A stretch of 64,000 nt of DNA, taken from positions 1 to 64,000 of the forward strand of contig JHYK01000016.1 in the NCBI GenBank assembly GCA_000621405.1, written 5' to 3'. Made by a program: the position numbers and the translations under genes. Positions 51,385 to 61,800 of this stretch are shown here, piece by piece; positions within the stretch are counted from its first letter, which is position 1; every line of letters starts with the position of its first letter. The stretch comes from Lachnospiraceae bacterium AC3007. GTDB taxonomy: Bacteria; Bacillota; Clostridia; Lachnospirales; Lachnospiraceae. The notes under the pieces are model-generated. The model had not been told where the DNA came from, made no database searches, and was given only the letters and a program-made list of their open reading frames with translations.

Positions 51385-54300
51385 ATGAAGATTATAGATG
51401 GGATCAAAGCAATAATTACAAAAAAGAGTTCTTACAAATTTCCGTATCATGATTTGGCTCCTGTGGATGATATGAGTGAGGAATCAGAGTATTTTAATGC
51501 TTTGGATTGGGCGCTGCATAATAAGAAGATTTCCAATATTGCTTTGTCGGCTCCTTATGGCGCAGGAAAAAGCAGTGTAATTGAATCCTATCTCAAAAAT
51601 CGAAAACTCAAAGCTCTACAGTTGTCTTTGGCAAATTTCAAAGAAGAAGGAAAGGATTTAGAACCAGAGGAGGTCGAGAAAGAGTTCTTAAAAAAGCTTT
51701 TCTATAAGGTGGAATATACGAAGATTCCGCAAAGCAGATATAGGAAATTACATAAGATCAGTCTGGGCAAGATATATGTATATTTGTTTATCCTTTTTGT
51801 TATATGCTGTTGCCTCACAGTTGCGTTCAATTATTCCGGTATAAAAACATTTCTCGATAAATTAGATAATACGAGAGTGTCACTCGGTTTGTCACCTTTT
51901 TTAGGTGGAATTGTAATGCTGCTATTATGCGCAACAACGCTTTTGGCTGTAAGCATTGCATTGAAATGGACTTTTTCTAAGTGGAAAAACTGGGAAATAA
52001 GTGTATTTGATAAGGCGAAGGTCTCAACAGATGATGATCCTGAGAAATCTATTTTCAACAGATATATTGATGAGATTGTATATTTCTTTGAAGAAACAAA
52101 ATATGAGGTTGTTTTTATTGAGGATTTAGATCGCTTTACGGAGACGGGTATATTTACAAAACTCAGAGAACTAAATCTGCTGCTCAATAGGTATGACTCT
52201 ATAAAGAGACATATTACGTTTGTTTATGCCATAAAGGATGATTATTTTCCGTCTGAAACAGATAGAACAAAGTTTTTTGATTTTATTATACCGGTGATTC
52301 CATATATTAACGCTACAAATTCAGATGATCTTCTACGTAGAAGGATAGCTGAAATAAAGACCTTTGGTGTCAAGGCTGAGATAAGCGATGAATACATAAC
52401 TAAGGTTTCATCGTATATTGGCGATATGCGTGTACTCAACAGCATAGTGAATGAATTTGTAACATATAAGAAGACGGTAAAAAAGGATGATTCTCTGAGC
52501 TTAATCGATGAAGAACTTATATCTCTTATGATATTCAAAAACATTCATCCAAAGGATTTTGCTGATATTGAGTCGGAAAGAGGAGTTATTAAAGAAGCTT
52601 TTCGGTGCAAAGATGCTTTTATATCAGGAAGAATAAGTGAATTGGAAAAAGAAATTGCAGACGATGAACAGGCTATAAGTATTCATGAAAAGGACATTCT
52701 GAAAGACACACTGGAGATAAAACATGCTTTGATGCAGGCTATTATGCCTAACTTCAGAATAACGCAGATTGTTACACACAAAAACAGCAAGGGGTATTCA
52801 TATGAGCAGATTATGGCTCAGGATTTTGATCTCGAATTACTTGCTAATACGAAAATAAGTATCCAGTATGTGCATCCCCATGGTTCAACACTCAGTAAAG
52901 ATGTGTCAGATATCGAAAAAGAATACTCAAAGAATGGAATTGGATTCATTGAACGTTGGAAGGCAGCGTATAAGTGTGAAGGGGATAAGAAAGAACAATT
53001 ACGAAAAAGTATAGAAAGGAAAAAGACAGAGATTTACAAACTCAGGGCAACTCGTATACATAAACTTATTGAGGATTACGGGGTAGAAGAAGTATTCAAT
53101 GATAATTCAGAGATACTTGGAAATCAGCTTCTGGTATTCATGCTTCGGAATGGATATATTGATGAAAACTATGTTAATTATATCAATTATTATCATCCCG
53201 ATAGCATAACGCCTGTGGAACATGAATTTATATTAAATCTTCGAAATTATGGCGGTGTAAAAGATTTTTCGCTGGAATTAGCACATCCTGATCGCGTTGT
53301 AGATAGGCTTGTAGCTCATGAGTTTAGACAGACTGAGGTGTTGAATTTTGCACTTGTAAGATACTTGCTTGATTCGAAGCCGGACTCACACAAAATGGAT
53401 GAATTGCTTAGGCTGCTTTCGTCTGGAAAAAAGGAGGCGAAAGATTTTATTCAACGCTACATTCAGAATGAACCTGATACAGTTCCGGTATTTATTGAGA
53501 AGGTAAGTGAATGTAATTCTTGCGTTTGGAAAGATATCGAGTCAGATGAAGGTATGCCAGATGAGACAAAAGTGCATTACTTTGATCTGATATTAAAATA
53601 TGCCTCCATTGAAGCGATTACTAAAATGGAAGCCATTGATAATAGTATTACATCATATGTGTTGAGCAGAAGGGGCATTTTAACTGAATTTATGGAGTGC
53701 CCTACAGATAAGATAGTTGAGGTTATAGGTACGTTAGGTATCAAATTTGTTGATGTTACCTTCAAGGGGGCAGATGAGAAACTGCTTAAACACATTCATG
53801 ATAGCAATGCCTACGAGATAAATCCAGTTATGATCGGTGAAGTGATTCGGTATATATCGCCGGAATCATGTGAACAATCAAAAAATCGGAATTATACGAT
53901 TATTACGACGATGAATGACGAGTCATTGCAGGAATATGTGGCTCAAAATATAGAGATCTACATTAAAAAGATTGTTCTTTCAGAAGATGATTGTGATGAG
54001 TCGCAGGAAGCTATTGAGGAACTTATTGAATTGGTGGATTACGATACTCAAATATCAAAGGAAATTATCAATTCTCAGAACCGTGTTTTTGAATCAATAG
54101 ATCATATAACCAGTAGTATAGTCGAGAATAATAAAGATAAGATACATGAGATTGTTGATTATCTACTTGAGCAGGGGAAAATTCATATAAATTGGGACTG
54201 TATTTCTGATTACTATGGAGTGTTCGGAATCACGGATAACATTTTTGATGAAATATGTTCAAATATTAATTCGCTATGCGAAGAGGATACGGATATTGAT

Positions 54301-55053
54301 GAGACATTTGCAAAGGAACTATTGGTGCAAAAATGGCCTCCAGAAGCACTGAAAAGATTTGCAGAAACCTATGAGATAGAAACTTTTGATATACCACTTA
54401 CTGATTTTGATGAGGATAGATTAAGAGTTCTGATAGATGTTCAGTATATACCATTTTCACTGGAAAACATTGAAAGCATTTGCAGTAACTATCCGGGCTT
54501 AATAATCTTTTTCTATGAAAAGTACAAGAAAGAAATACTGGATGTATTAGATAGTATTCCTACAGATCAGATACCTTTTGATGAAATAATGAAATCTGGT
54601 GAATATTCAGATGAAGAGCGATTGGTAGTTCTAAAGAAATGTGATAGTGCGGCTATTACAAATGATATAGCAACCTTCATTATGAATCATGAGGGTGGAG
54701 TGGATAAAGCATATGTATTGGCAGCTTGGGATATCCTTGCGGATGATAAGAAATATGAATTATTAGTTAATCATCTTGATGTGCTTGAGAATAAAGATTT
54801 GCCGGCATTATTTAATCAGCTTGCGCCGGTATATCATGAATTAGCTGTTAGAGCTAATCACAAGGTATCTTTTGATAAAACTGATTATAATGAGCGCTTA
54901 TTGTATAAGTTGAAGCAAAAACAGTATGTAACCAGTGTCGGAACAGAAGAAGTTGATGATGAATCGAAAAAACATTTCTTTTCAGGCGAAAAGAAGACGG
55001 TGCTTTATTGCAGGGTTAAAGAAGTAAAGACAAATGCTGTAAAAGTGAATTAA
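51385..55053 (+). CDS. YobI/KAP-type membrane P-loop NTPase inserted in the BREX operon
   Basis: This 1,222-residue protein has Walker A SAPYGAGKSSVIESYL (about 52-67). Two membrane helices (about 131-153 and 172-195) sit between Walker A and Walker B, which is the KAP-family hallmark. Walker B is VVFIEDLDRFTETGIF (about 240-255), and the following YAIKDDYF and DLLRRRIAE match YobI-like NTPases. The remaining 800 residues are helical repeats with no family I recognise. KAP NTPases organise membrane-linked signalling or defence complexes. It is not a BREX core gene, is AT-rich like the PglX recognition half, and separates pglX from pglZ. Confidence 0.82.
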   Translation: MKIIDGIKAIITKKSSYKFPYHDLAPVDDMSEESEYFNALDWALHNKKISNIALSAPYGAGKSSVIESYLKNRKLKALQLSLANFKEEGKDLEPEEVEKEFLKKLFYKVEYTKIPQSRYRKLHKISLGKIYVYLFILFVICCCLTVAFNYSGIKTFLDKLDNTRVSLGLSPFLGGIVMLLLCATTLLAVSIALKWTFSKWKNWEISVFDKAKVSTDDDPEKSIFNRYIDEIVYFFEETKYEVVFIEDLDRFTETGIFTKLRELNLLLNRYDSIKRHITFVYAIKDDYFPSETDRTKFFDFIIPVIPYINATNSDDLLRRRIAEIKTFGVKAEISDEYITKVSSYIGDMRVLNSIVNEFVTYKKTVKKDDSLSLIDEELISLMIFKNIHPKDFADIESERGVIKEAFRCKDAFISGRISELEKEIADDEQAISIHEKDILKDTLEIKHALMQAIMPNFRITQIVTHKNSKGYSYEQIMAQDFDLELLANTKISIQYVHPHGSTLSKDVSDIEKEYSKNGIGFIERWKAAYKCEGDKKEQLRKSIERKKTEIYKLRATRIHKLIEDYGVEEVFNDNSEILGNQLLVFMLRNGYIDENYVNYINYYHPDSITPVEHEFILNLRNYGGVKDFSLELAHPDRVVDRLVAHEFRQTEVLNFALVRYLLDSKPDSHKMDELLRLLSSGKKEAKDFIQRYIQNEPDTVPVFIEKVSECNSCVWKDIESDEGMPDETKVHYFDLILKYASIEAITKMEAIDNSITSYVLSRRGILTEFMECPTDKIVEVIGTLGIKFVDVTFKGADEKLLKHIHDSNAYEINPVMIGEVIRYISPESCEQSKNRNYTIITTMNDESLQEYVAQNIEIYIKKIVLSEDDCDESQEAIEELIELVDYDTQISKEIINSQNRVFESIDHITSSIVENNKDKIHEIVDYLLEQGKIHINWDCISDYYGVFGITDNIFDEICSNINSLCEEDTDIDETFAKELLVQKWPPEALKRFAETYEIETFDIPLTDFDEDRLRVLIDVQYIPFSLENIESICSNYPGLIIFFYEKYKKEILDVLDSIPTDQIPFDEIMKSGEYSDEERLVVLKKCDSAAITNDIATFIMNHEGGVDKAYVLAAWDILADDKKYELLVNHLDVLENKDLPALFNQLAPVYHELAVRANHKVSFDKTDYNERLLYKLKQKQYVTSVGTEEVDDESKKHFFSGEKKTVLYCRVKEVKTNAVKVN

Positions 55054-55106
55054 GTTAGAGGCATTGATAAAAACTATAATATTTTTTGTAATGCTCTTAA
55101 AAATTT

Positions 55107-55125
55107 AGACACTGTCTGAACTTTT
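55107..55125. repeat. Left 19-bp repeat bracketing the DUF1016 gene
   Basis: AGACACTGTCTGAACTTTT, identical to 56247-56265. Here the flanking bases (TTT before AGACA) only partly complete the palindrome. It lies in the gap after the KAP gene, downstream of a possible TATAAT at 55075. Confidence 0.85.
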
Positions 55126-55191
55126 TAGAGGGCAACGAATTGTAATAAATATCACTGTGGTCAGTGAGAGATTCCAGAAAGGATTACTAAA

Positions 55192-56259
55192 ATGGGGAAG
55201 AACGATATACAAGTCGTAAACGGTGATGCGGATTACGAATTATTGCTTCAAAGCGTTGGGGAGGCATTGCAGAGAGGCAGGTATGCATTTGTGGCAGCCG
55301 CTAACAGTGCGATGGTTCATTCCTATTGGGAGATAGGACAGTACATTATTGAATATGAGCAGAAGGGACACGCCAAGGCAGAATATGGTTCGGATGTATT
55401 AAACCGTCTGTCGAGGGATCTTACTGACCGGTATGGAAAAGGGTTCAGCCGTAGTAATGTGTTTTATATGCGCAAGATGTATTCAACATACCCGGAGCTT
55501 GGACAGCTCTCCGATATGCTTAGTTGGAGCCATTATATTGAGCTTTTGAAGCTTGATGACAATCTTGAACGGTCTTTTTATGAGAAAGAATGTGAATCTG
55601 AGCATTGGGGTGTCCGGGAGCTTAAAAGACAGATGAAGAGTATGCTTTTCCATAGGATAGCTCTAAGTACAGATAAAAATGAAGTTTTGAGATTAGCAAA
55701 AGAGGGACAGGTTATAGAAAAGCCGGAAGATATACTGAAGGAGCCATATGTTTTTGAGTTTACGGGCTTACCGCAGCTTCCGGTATATGATGAGGGTGAT
55801 CTGGAGGAGGCTCTTGTAAGTAATCTGAGCCAGTTCTTTCTTGAACTTGGCAAAGGTTTTACCTACGTGGGCAGACAGCAGAAACTGGTTATAGCAGGGA
55901 GAACCTATAAGGTCGATCTTGTATTTTATCACAGAATACTCAAATGCTTTGTACTTGTGGATCTGAAGCGAGGCGAGGTTCAGCATGAGGATATAGGGCA
56001 GATGAACTTCTATCTGAACTATTATCGTGAAGAGATGAATACCGAGGGTGATACGGAGCCGATAGGTATCGTCCTTGGTGCTTATCAGGACAAATTGGTT
56101 ATGCAGTATGCGTTGCAGAATATAACCAATCAGGTATTTGTCAGCAGATATCAGCTGTATCTGCCGGAAAGAGAGCAGCTGGAAGCCGAGTTCCGCAGAT
56201 TTATGGATGGAGCTGATGTCAAGCAGGATAACAATTCAAAAAGTTCAGACACTGTCTGA
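55192..56259 (+). CDS. DUF1016 / YhcG-type PD-(D/E)xK nuclease
   Basis: This 355-residue protein has an N-terminal DUF1016_N domain (about 20-165, with SYWEIGQYIIEYEQKGHAKA and FSRSNVFYMRKMY) and the C-terminal nuclease core YKVDLVFYHRILKCFVLVDL, then KRGE (D and DxK catalytic residues, about 240-263). The family has been linked to nucleic-acid cleavage and often rides in restriction or BREX loci. The gene lies between 19-bp palindromic repeats and its stop codon is inside the right one, which encodes its last residues (SSDTV). Ribosome site AGAAAGGAT. Confidence 0.87.
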   Translation: MGKNDIQVVNGDADYELLLQSVGEALQRGRYAFVAAANSAMVHSYWEIGQYIIEYEQKGHAKAEYGSDVLNRLSRDLTDRYGKGFSRSNVFYMRKMYSTYPELGQLSDMLSWSHYIELLKLDDNLERSFYEKECESEHWGVRELKRQMKSMLFHRIALSTDKNEVLRLAKEGQVIEKPEDILKEPYVFEFTGLPQLPVYDEGDLEEALVSNLSQFFLELGKGFTYVGRQQKLVIAGRTYKVDLVFYHRILKCFVLVDLKRGEVQHEDIGQMNFYLNYYREEMNTEGDTEPIGIVLGAYQDKLVMQYALQNITNQVFVSRYQLYLPEREQLEAEFRRFMDGADVKQDNNSKSSDTV

Positions 56260-56265
56260 ACTTTT
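56238..56265. repeat. Right copy of the palindromic repeat, overlapping the DUF1016 stop codon
   Basis: GTTCAGACA-C-TGTCTGAAC is a perfect 19-bp palindrome (56243-56261) flanked by AAAA and TTTT. The shared core with the left copy is 56247-56265. It could also work as a terminator-like hairpin. Confidence 0.85.
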
Positions 56266-56294
56266 CGGAGACACCAACAGAGAGGGATAAGAGC

Positions 56295-58820
56295 ATGGAT
56301 TTACAGGAAATACAGGACAAACTGAATACCCTTTTGGATGGAACGGAGCGGAAAATCGTATTTTGGTATGACGATGATGCTGCTTATGCTGATGATATTG
56401 ATCAGGTAAAGCTATCCGGTGAAAGCAAAGTAATCAAATTGTCCGGGAATAATAACTTTGAGACAAAACTATTGCTGGAACATCAGGATCAGACGACAAA
56501 TTATCTTATATATGCACCATTTACAAGGCCGGAAGATAAAGAAAATCCTCTGGTTGATATCTTTTATTATTCGGGTCATTTCTATTCCGATAAGCTGATA
56601 CAGCTTATGGGAGATATGAACATACCTCCGGAGTGCCAGGACGAAGTCAAAAAATACAAGAAATTCTGGGCGGGTAATAATCTTCAGAAGTTCCAATGCC
56701 TCGGAATAGAAGCATATACAAATGAATCAATCGATCTTGGAATAATATGTGTTCTTGCAGGAGTAAAGACGTTAAGTTTTGAGGAAATGCTGAGAAAGAT
56801 AGTGCTTGCTGGCGTTTCCGACAACAGCGTCTTGAAGAAGTTAGAGCATTATAAGATAGATACTGCCTTCTGGAGGCTATGTGAGAAACAGTACGGATAT
56901 CGTGATAACAATCCTACGATACAGAAATTCCTTGTAACCATGATCGTTACATATATGGATGCCCAGATGAACGGAAATGAACCAAACGTCTGGAAATCTT
57001 TTGTTTCCACAAGGAAGAACGATGCAGTCGTATTTATAAAGAATCTTATGAGCAATGATGAATCCAGAGAGTTTTATGATAAATTCTCTGAGAAAGCAGC
57101 AGATGAACTTAACGTTAGGGGACTCATATCACAGATATCACTTGATGACGTAGTTTCTTCAGATGCATTGCAGGAGTTCGACAACAGTATCATTGACTGG
57201 ATCGCAGCTAAACTGGAAGATCAGATGCTTGATGAGAAGATCTCTGGAATGACAATACCGGAGATCTGCGAGACAAGATCCAAAGCGGGCTATCATTTCT
57301 CCGGTATATACAAAGAGAAGTATCAGATGCTCATCGCAGCATATCATGTGCTGAAAGAAGTGTCTCTTCACAGATACCAGACAACAATCAATGAAGTTGT
57401 TGCTGATTATGTTGGCGGTACATATCTTATCGATACATATTATCGTAAGTTCTACTATTACCTCGATAGGATAGGCATGGACACGAATGTTGAGAAGATC
57501 AGAGATCTTGTTGAAAACATGTATACCAACAGGTATCTGACGGATTTTGCCAACAAGTGGAATCAGTCTCTCACGAACGAAGTATACGATACATATACGG
57601 AAACGAGGCAGGAAGATTTCTTTAATCATTTCGTCAAGCCATTTATGCATGAATCAGGTGGTGGAAGAGTTGTTGTAATAATATCGGACGGCATGAGGTA
57701 TGAATGTGCCAGAGAACTGCTTGATAATCTGGATCTGGACGAGAAGTGTGAAGCCAAGATAGATCATATGCTTAGTGTACTTCCTTCAGAGACAACGCTT
57801 GGTATGGCTGCGCTACTTCCTAACAAGGATATCAAGGTTGATGACGGATTAGACATTTTTGTTGACGACCAGCATTGTGGGAGTAGTACGGCTGAAAGGC
57901 AAAAGATCCTTCAGACAGCTGTACCCAAATCTGCATGTTATGAATTTGACACAGTTATGCATGCAAGACAGGCAGAAATACGCGAAATGTTCCAAGATAA
58001 AGAACTCGTTTATATCTATCAGAATCAGATAGATCAGCGCGGCGAAGGGATGCGCTCAGATAACGAAGTTTTCAATGCTTGCCAGGAAGCTATCGAAGAA
58101 ATACAAACTATGATCCGCAGACTTACCGGTTATGTATCAAACACAAGGTACCTGATCACATCGGATCATGGGTTTATCTATAAAAGAGACAAACTCCCCG
58201 AGAGTGACAAGATCAAGATTGAGAAGATTTCTGCCTCATATAAAAATAAGAGATATCTTCTCTCGCAGGATCCTATTGACGGAGAAGCACTTGTCAGTAG
58301 GTGCATGGCGTATCTTAGCTTATTAAACAGTATATATGTAACGACACCGATGGGGGCTGATATTATCAAAATGCCCGGGGGTGGCCAGAACTATGTTCAT
58401 GGCGGTTCATCATTACAGGAAATGATTGTGCCTGTAGTTAAGGTAAATACGTTCAAAGGCAAACAGGAAACAGGGCTTGTAAACGTTGAATTATCAAGCT
58501 TTAACCATCGTGTGACCAGTATCGAGGTAAAACTTGATTTTATGCAGATGGAACCGGTTACGGATACAGTAAAACCTAGGAAGTTTCAGGCATTCTTTGT
58601 AGATGCAGATGGAGCAAAAATAAGCTTCCCAGTGCCTATTACGGCAAATATCAAGTCTGATGATGCGAAGGATCGTTTGATTCAGGAGAAGTTTACTTTG
58701 AGGAGTGGTCGTTATAGCCGAGACCAGGAATATTTCTTGGTTATTGCAGATCAGGACGATGAAAAGAAGGAACTTCACAGATATAAGTTTGAGATAGATA
58801 TCTCAGATATGGCTTACTAA
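56295..58820 (+). CDS. pglZ: BREX alkaline-phosphatase-fold protein PglZ
   Basis: This 841-residue protein has the PglZ phosphatase-like core: VVVIISDGMRYECARELL (about 457-474, metal-binding aspartate), LPSETTLGMAALLP, and YLITSDHGFIYKRD (about 617-630, DHG metal motif), with GGSSLQEMIVPVV near 702-715. PglZ is the BREX signature protein. Its phosphatase-like activity has been shown in some systems. It is complete and typical in length, and lies 35 bp after the DUF1016 gene with GAGAGGGAT as ribosome site. Confidence 0.93.
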   Translation: MDLQEIQDKLNTLLDGTERKIVFWYDDDAAYADDIDQVKLSGESKVIKLSGNNNFETKLLLEHQDQTTNYLIYAPFTRPEDKENPLVDIFYYSGHFYSDKLIQLMGDMNIPPECQDEVKKYKKFWAGNNLQKFQCLGIEAYTNESIDLGIICVLAGVKTLSFEEMLRKIVLAGVSDNSVLKKLEHYKIDTAFWRLCEKQYGYRDNNPTIQKFLVTMIVTYMDAQMNGNEPNVWKSFVSTRKNDAVVFIKNLMSNDESREFYDKFSEKAADELNVRGLISQISLDDVVSSDALQEFDNSIIDWIAAKLEDQMLDEKISGMTIPEICETRSKAGYHFSGIYKEKYQMLIAAYHVLKEVSLHRYQTTINEVVADYVGGTYLIDTYYRKFYYYLDRIGMDTNVEKIRDLVENMYTNRYLTDFANKWNQSLTNEVYDTYTETRQEDFFNHFVKPFMHESGGGRVVVIISDGMRYECARELLDNLDLDEKCEAKIDHMLSVLPSETTLGMAALLPNKDIKVDDGLDIFVDDQHCGSSTAERQKILQTAVPKSACYEFDTVMHARQAEIREMFQDKELVYIYQNQIDQRGEGMRSDNEVFNACQEAIEEIQTMIRRLTGYVSNTRYLITSDHGFIYKRDKLPESDKIKIEKISASYKNKRYLLSQDPIDGEALVSRCMAYLSLLNSIYVTTPMGADIIKMPGGGQNYVHGGSSLQEMIVPVVKVNTFKGKQETGLVNVELSSFNHRVTSIEVKLDFMQMEPVTDTVKPRKFQAFFVDADGAKISFPVPITANIKSDDAKDRLIQEKFTLRSGRYSRDQEYFLVIADQDDEKKELHRYKFEIDISDMAY

Positions 58821-58853
58821 GACTTAGTATATACAAGAGAAGGAGGAGCTGTC

Positions 58854-61800
58854 ATGGACGATTCCTATATGATTGGTAAAATGAACACTTTTATGCATAG
58901 ACTAGCAGAACAAATGAGTTGTTGGATGGGGAGCCGTTTACCAAAAATAACCGATGACTGGTGGATGGATTTAGTTTACAACAATCTCTCGGAATTACAG
59001 AGAGATCAGGTAGATCAGAAAAACATCACGGATCTGAAGGGGCTGGACTTAGCGGCGTTGCTTAGAGTTTTTAATCGTAACTGGTATATCATTACAAGCT
59101 CCTGGTTTGTAAACAGCAAAGAGAGACAGAAAATTAAAGACATGATGGGTGTTCGTAATACTTGGGCTCACATTTCTTCTGAGGAGTTGTCTAAGGAAAA
59201 AGTAGTCAGTGATGTTGAGATAATCATTGAACTCATGCAGACATTTGATGCAAAAATGAGCGAAACCAGAGATATGGAACAGTTCATCATGGACGTCGAG
59301 GAGGATAAATGTATTCAGGAAAAGCCCGTCAGTAACAATGTTAATCCTGATGCTGCTTCAATAACTATACATGACAACTCAATCCCGGGAGATATTATCG
59401 CAGGGAGCATGGTGACACTTGTAAGCGATTCGTCGAAAGCAGGAGCCGTTATAGCGATTGATAACGGAAAATATACTGTATGGATGGATAATGCCCCTCA
59501 GACATTTTATCGTGAACAGATACAGTTAAAAGCTGCAGAGGATACAAGATCACACCTCAGATTATCAAGAGTGAGATCAGCCCTTACCGCTTATCAGATC
59601 AATAATCCAAGTTCAAGCAACTTATATTCATTGAATTCGGCAAGAATAGATTTTGTTCCTTATCAGTTTAGACCTGCATTGAAGATGATTAAATCTGACA
59701 GTCCCAGACTTCTTGTTGCAGATGATGTAGGAGTCGGTAAAACAATTGAAGCCGGATTGATTCTGAAAGAAATGGAAGCTCGTTCCTGCATCAATTCAGT
59801 CCTCATAATTTGTCCTAGGCCACTTGTTGCAGAGCGAAAATGGGAATTAGAGATGAAACGCTTTGATGAGAACTTTACACAATTAGATGGCAAGGAACTC
59901 TTAGAATGTATCAAGGAAACAGATAGAGATGGTGAATGGCCGGAGAGACATAAGAAAACCATAATTCCGTATTCTCTTTTTGGAGAGGATATGTTGGCTG
60001 GCACAGAATCAAAGAGTGATAAAAAGAGAAAACAAATAGGGCTATTACAGTTGGATCCGATACCACATTTTGATCTAGTGATTGTGGATGAGGCCCATAA
60101 TATCCGCAATTCAAATACATGGGCTTATCAAGGGGTGGAATTATTTACAAGAGCAGCAGATGCGGTTATATTCTTGACTGCAACACCTCTTCAAAACAGT
60201 AATAATGATCTTTATACGCTACTTAATCTGCTTAGACCAGATGTGATACTCGATAAAGATACTTTCCAGACTATGGCAGAGCCAAATGTATATATAAATA
60301 GTTTGTTGCGTGTAGTGCGCAATCAGGATAGTGGTTGGCAGGAGACTGCAAAAGAAGAGATTTCACATGTCCTGGAAACCACATGGGGAAGAAATGTTAT
60401 TCAACATAACCCGAACTTCGCACAGGTATTTGATCTTGTAGAAAAGGTAAAGTTAACAAGAGAAGAGAAAATCCGCGCCATCGGTATGATAGAAAGCCTT
60501 CATTCGTTTAACAGTATGATAACTAGAACGCGAAGACGTGATATAGAAGATTTCTGTATTCGGCATACTCAGACCATAAAGGTTCCGTTTACAACCGCTC
60601 AACAAGATTTATATGATGCACTTATGGAGTTTGAGAGAAGCGCCCTTACACATATGCATGGTAACAGATCCGTCAGATTTATGATGTGTACAATCATGAG
60701 GCAAGCGGCTAGTTGTATATACGGATTGGCCCCTTTTGTAAATGACATTGTTAGTAAGAAGTTGTCACAGATACAGGAAGATGGAGAGCTTTATGAAACT
60801 GATTTTGAAATGAACTCGGAGTTAGAAAGAACCATACTGGGACTGGCAGATGAACTTGCTGTGCTTACAGAGAAGCTTCCGGAAGATGATCCGAAGCTAA
60901 ACAAATTATATGAGGTTATTGATCAGAAACAAAACGAGGAGAATAATAGAGTAATTCTCTTCAGTTCGTTCCGACATACTCTTAGTTATGTTAAAAAACA
61001 TTTGGTGGCAAGAGGATATCGGGTTGCGCAAGTAGATGGTTCTGTGCCGGATGAGGAAAGGTTTAGAATCAGAGAGCGCTTTCTAATGAGTAGAGAAAAA
61101 GAAGAAGCGGTAGATGTGCTGTTATTCTCAGAGGTTGGATGCGAAGGCTTGGATTATCAATTCTGCGACTCTATGATCAACTATGACTTGCCTTGGAATC
61201 CCATGCGTATAGAACAGAGAATAGGACGTATTGATCGACGAGGCCAGAAGAGTGAATCTGTGCGAATATATAATATGATTACCGATGGGACAATAGATGC
61301 TGTTATTCACGATAGGTGTTTATCTAAGATAGGAGTATTTGAAGCAAGCATAGGTGACTGCTCTGAAATTCTTGGAGATATTAGCGAACAGATCTTAAAG
61401 ATAATGTTGGATCCCGGACTTACCGATGATGAGCGCCAGATGAAGATTGAAAAAATGGCCGATAATGAGGTGATGAAAGTTCAGGAGATGAACAGATTAG
61501 AGCAGGAAGAAAAGTCGTTATACGGGTTTGATCTCTCTAATTATATTCAGAACAAAGATGTGCAGGATGCTGAAAGTGCATGGATTTCTCCGGAAAGCAT
61601 AAGCAATCTGGTTGACTCGTTTCTTGTTGATTTTCTTGGGGATGGAGAATATGTTCGTGGAAATAAGGTAAATGAACTTCGGACCTTACGAATAAGCGCT
61701 GATAAAAAGCAGATTCTCATGGCAGATCTTAAAGAACTCAACGTTGTAAATACCAATAATGCGAGAAAACTATGGAACGCATATCTTAAGTCTTCTGCTG

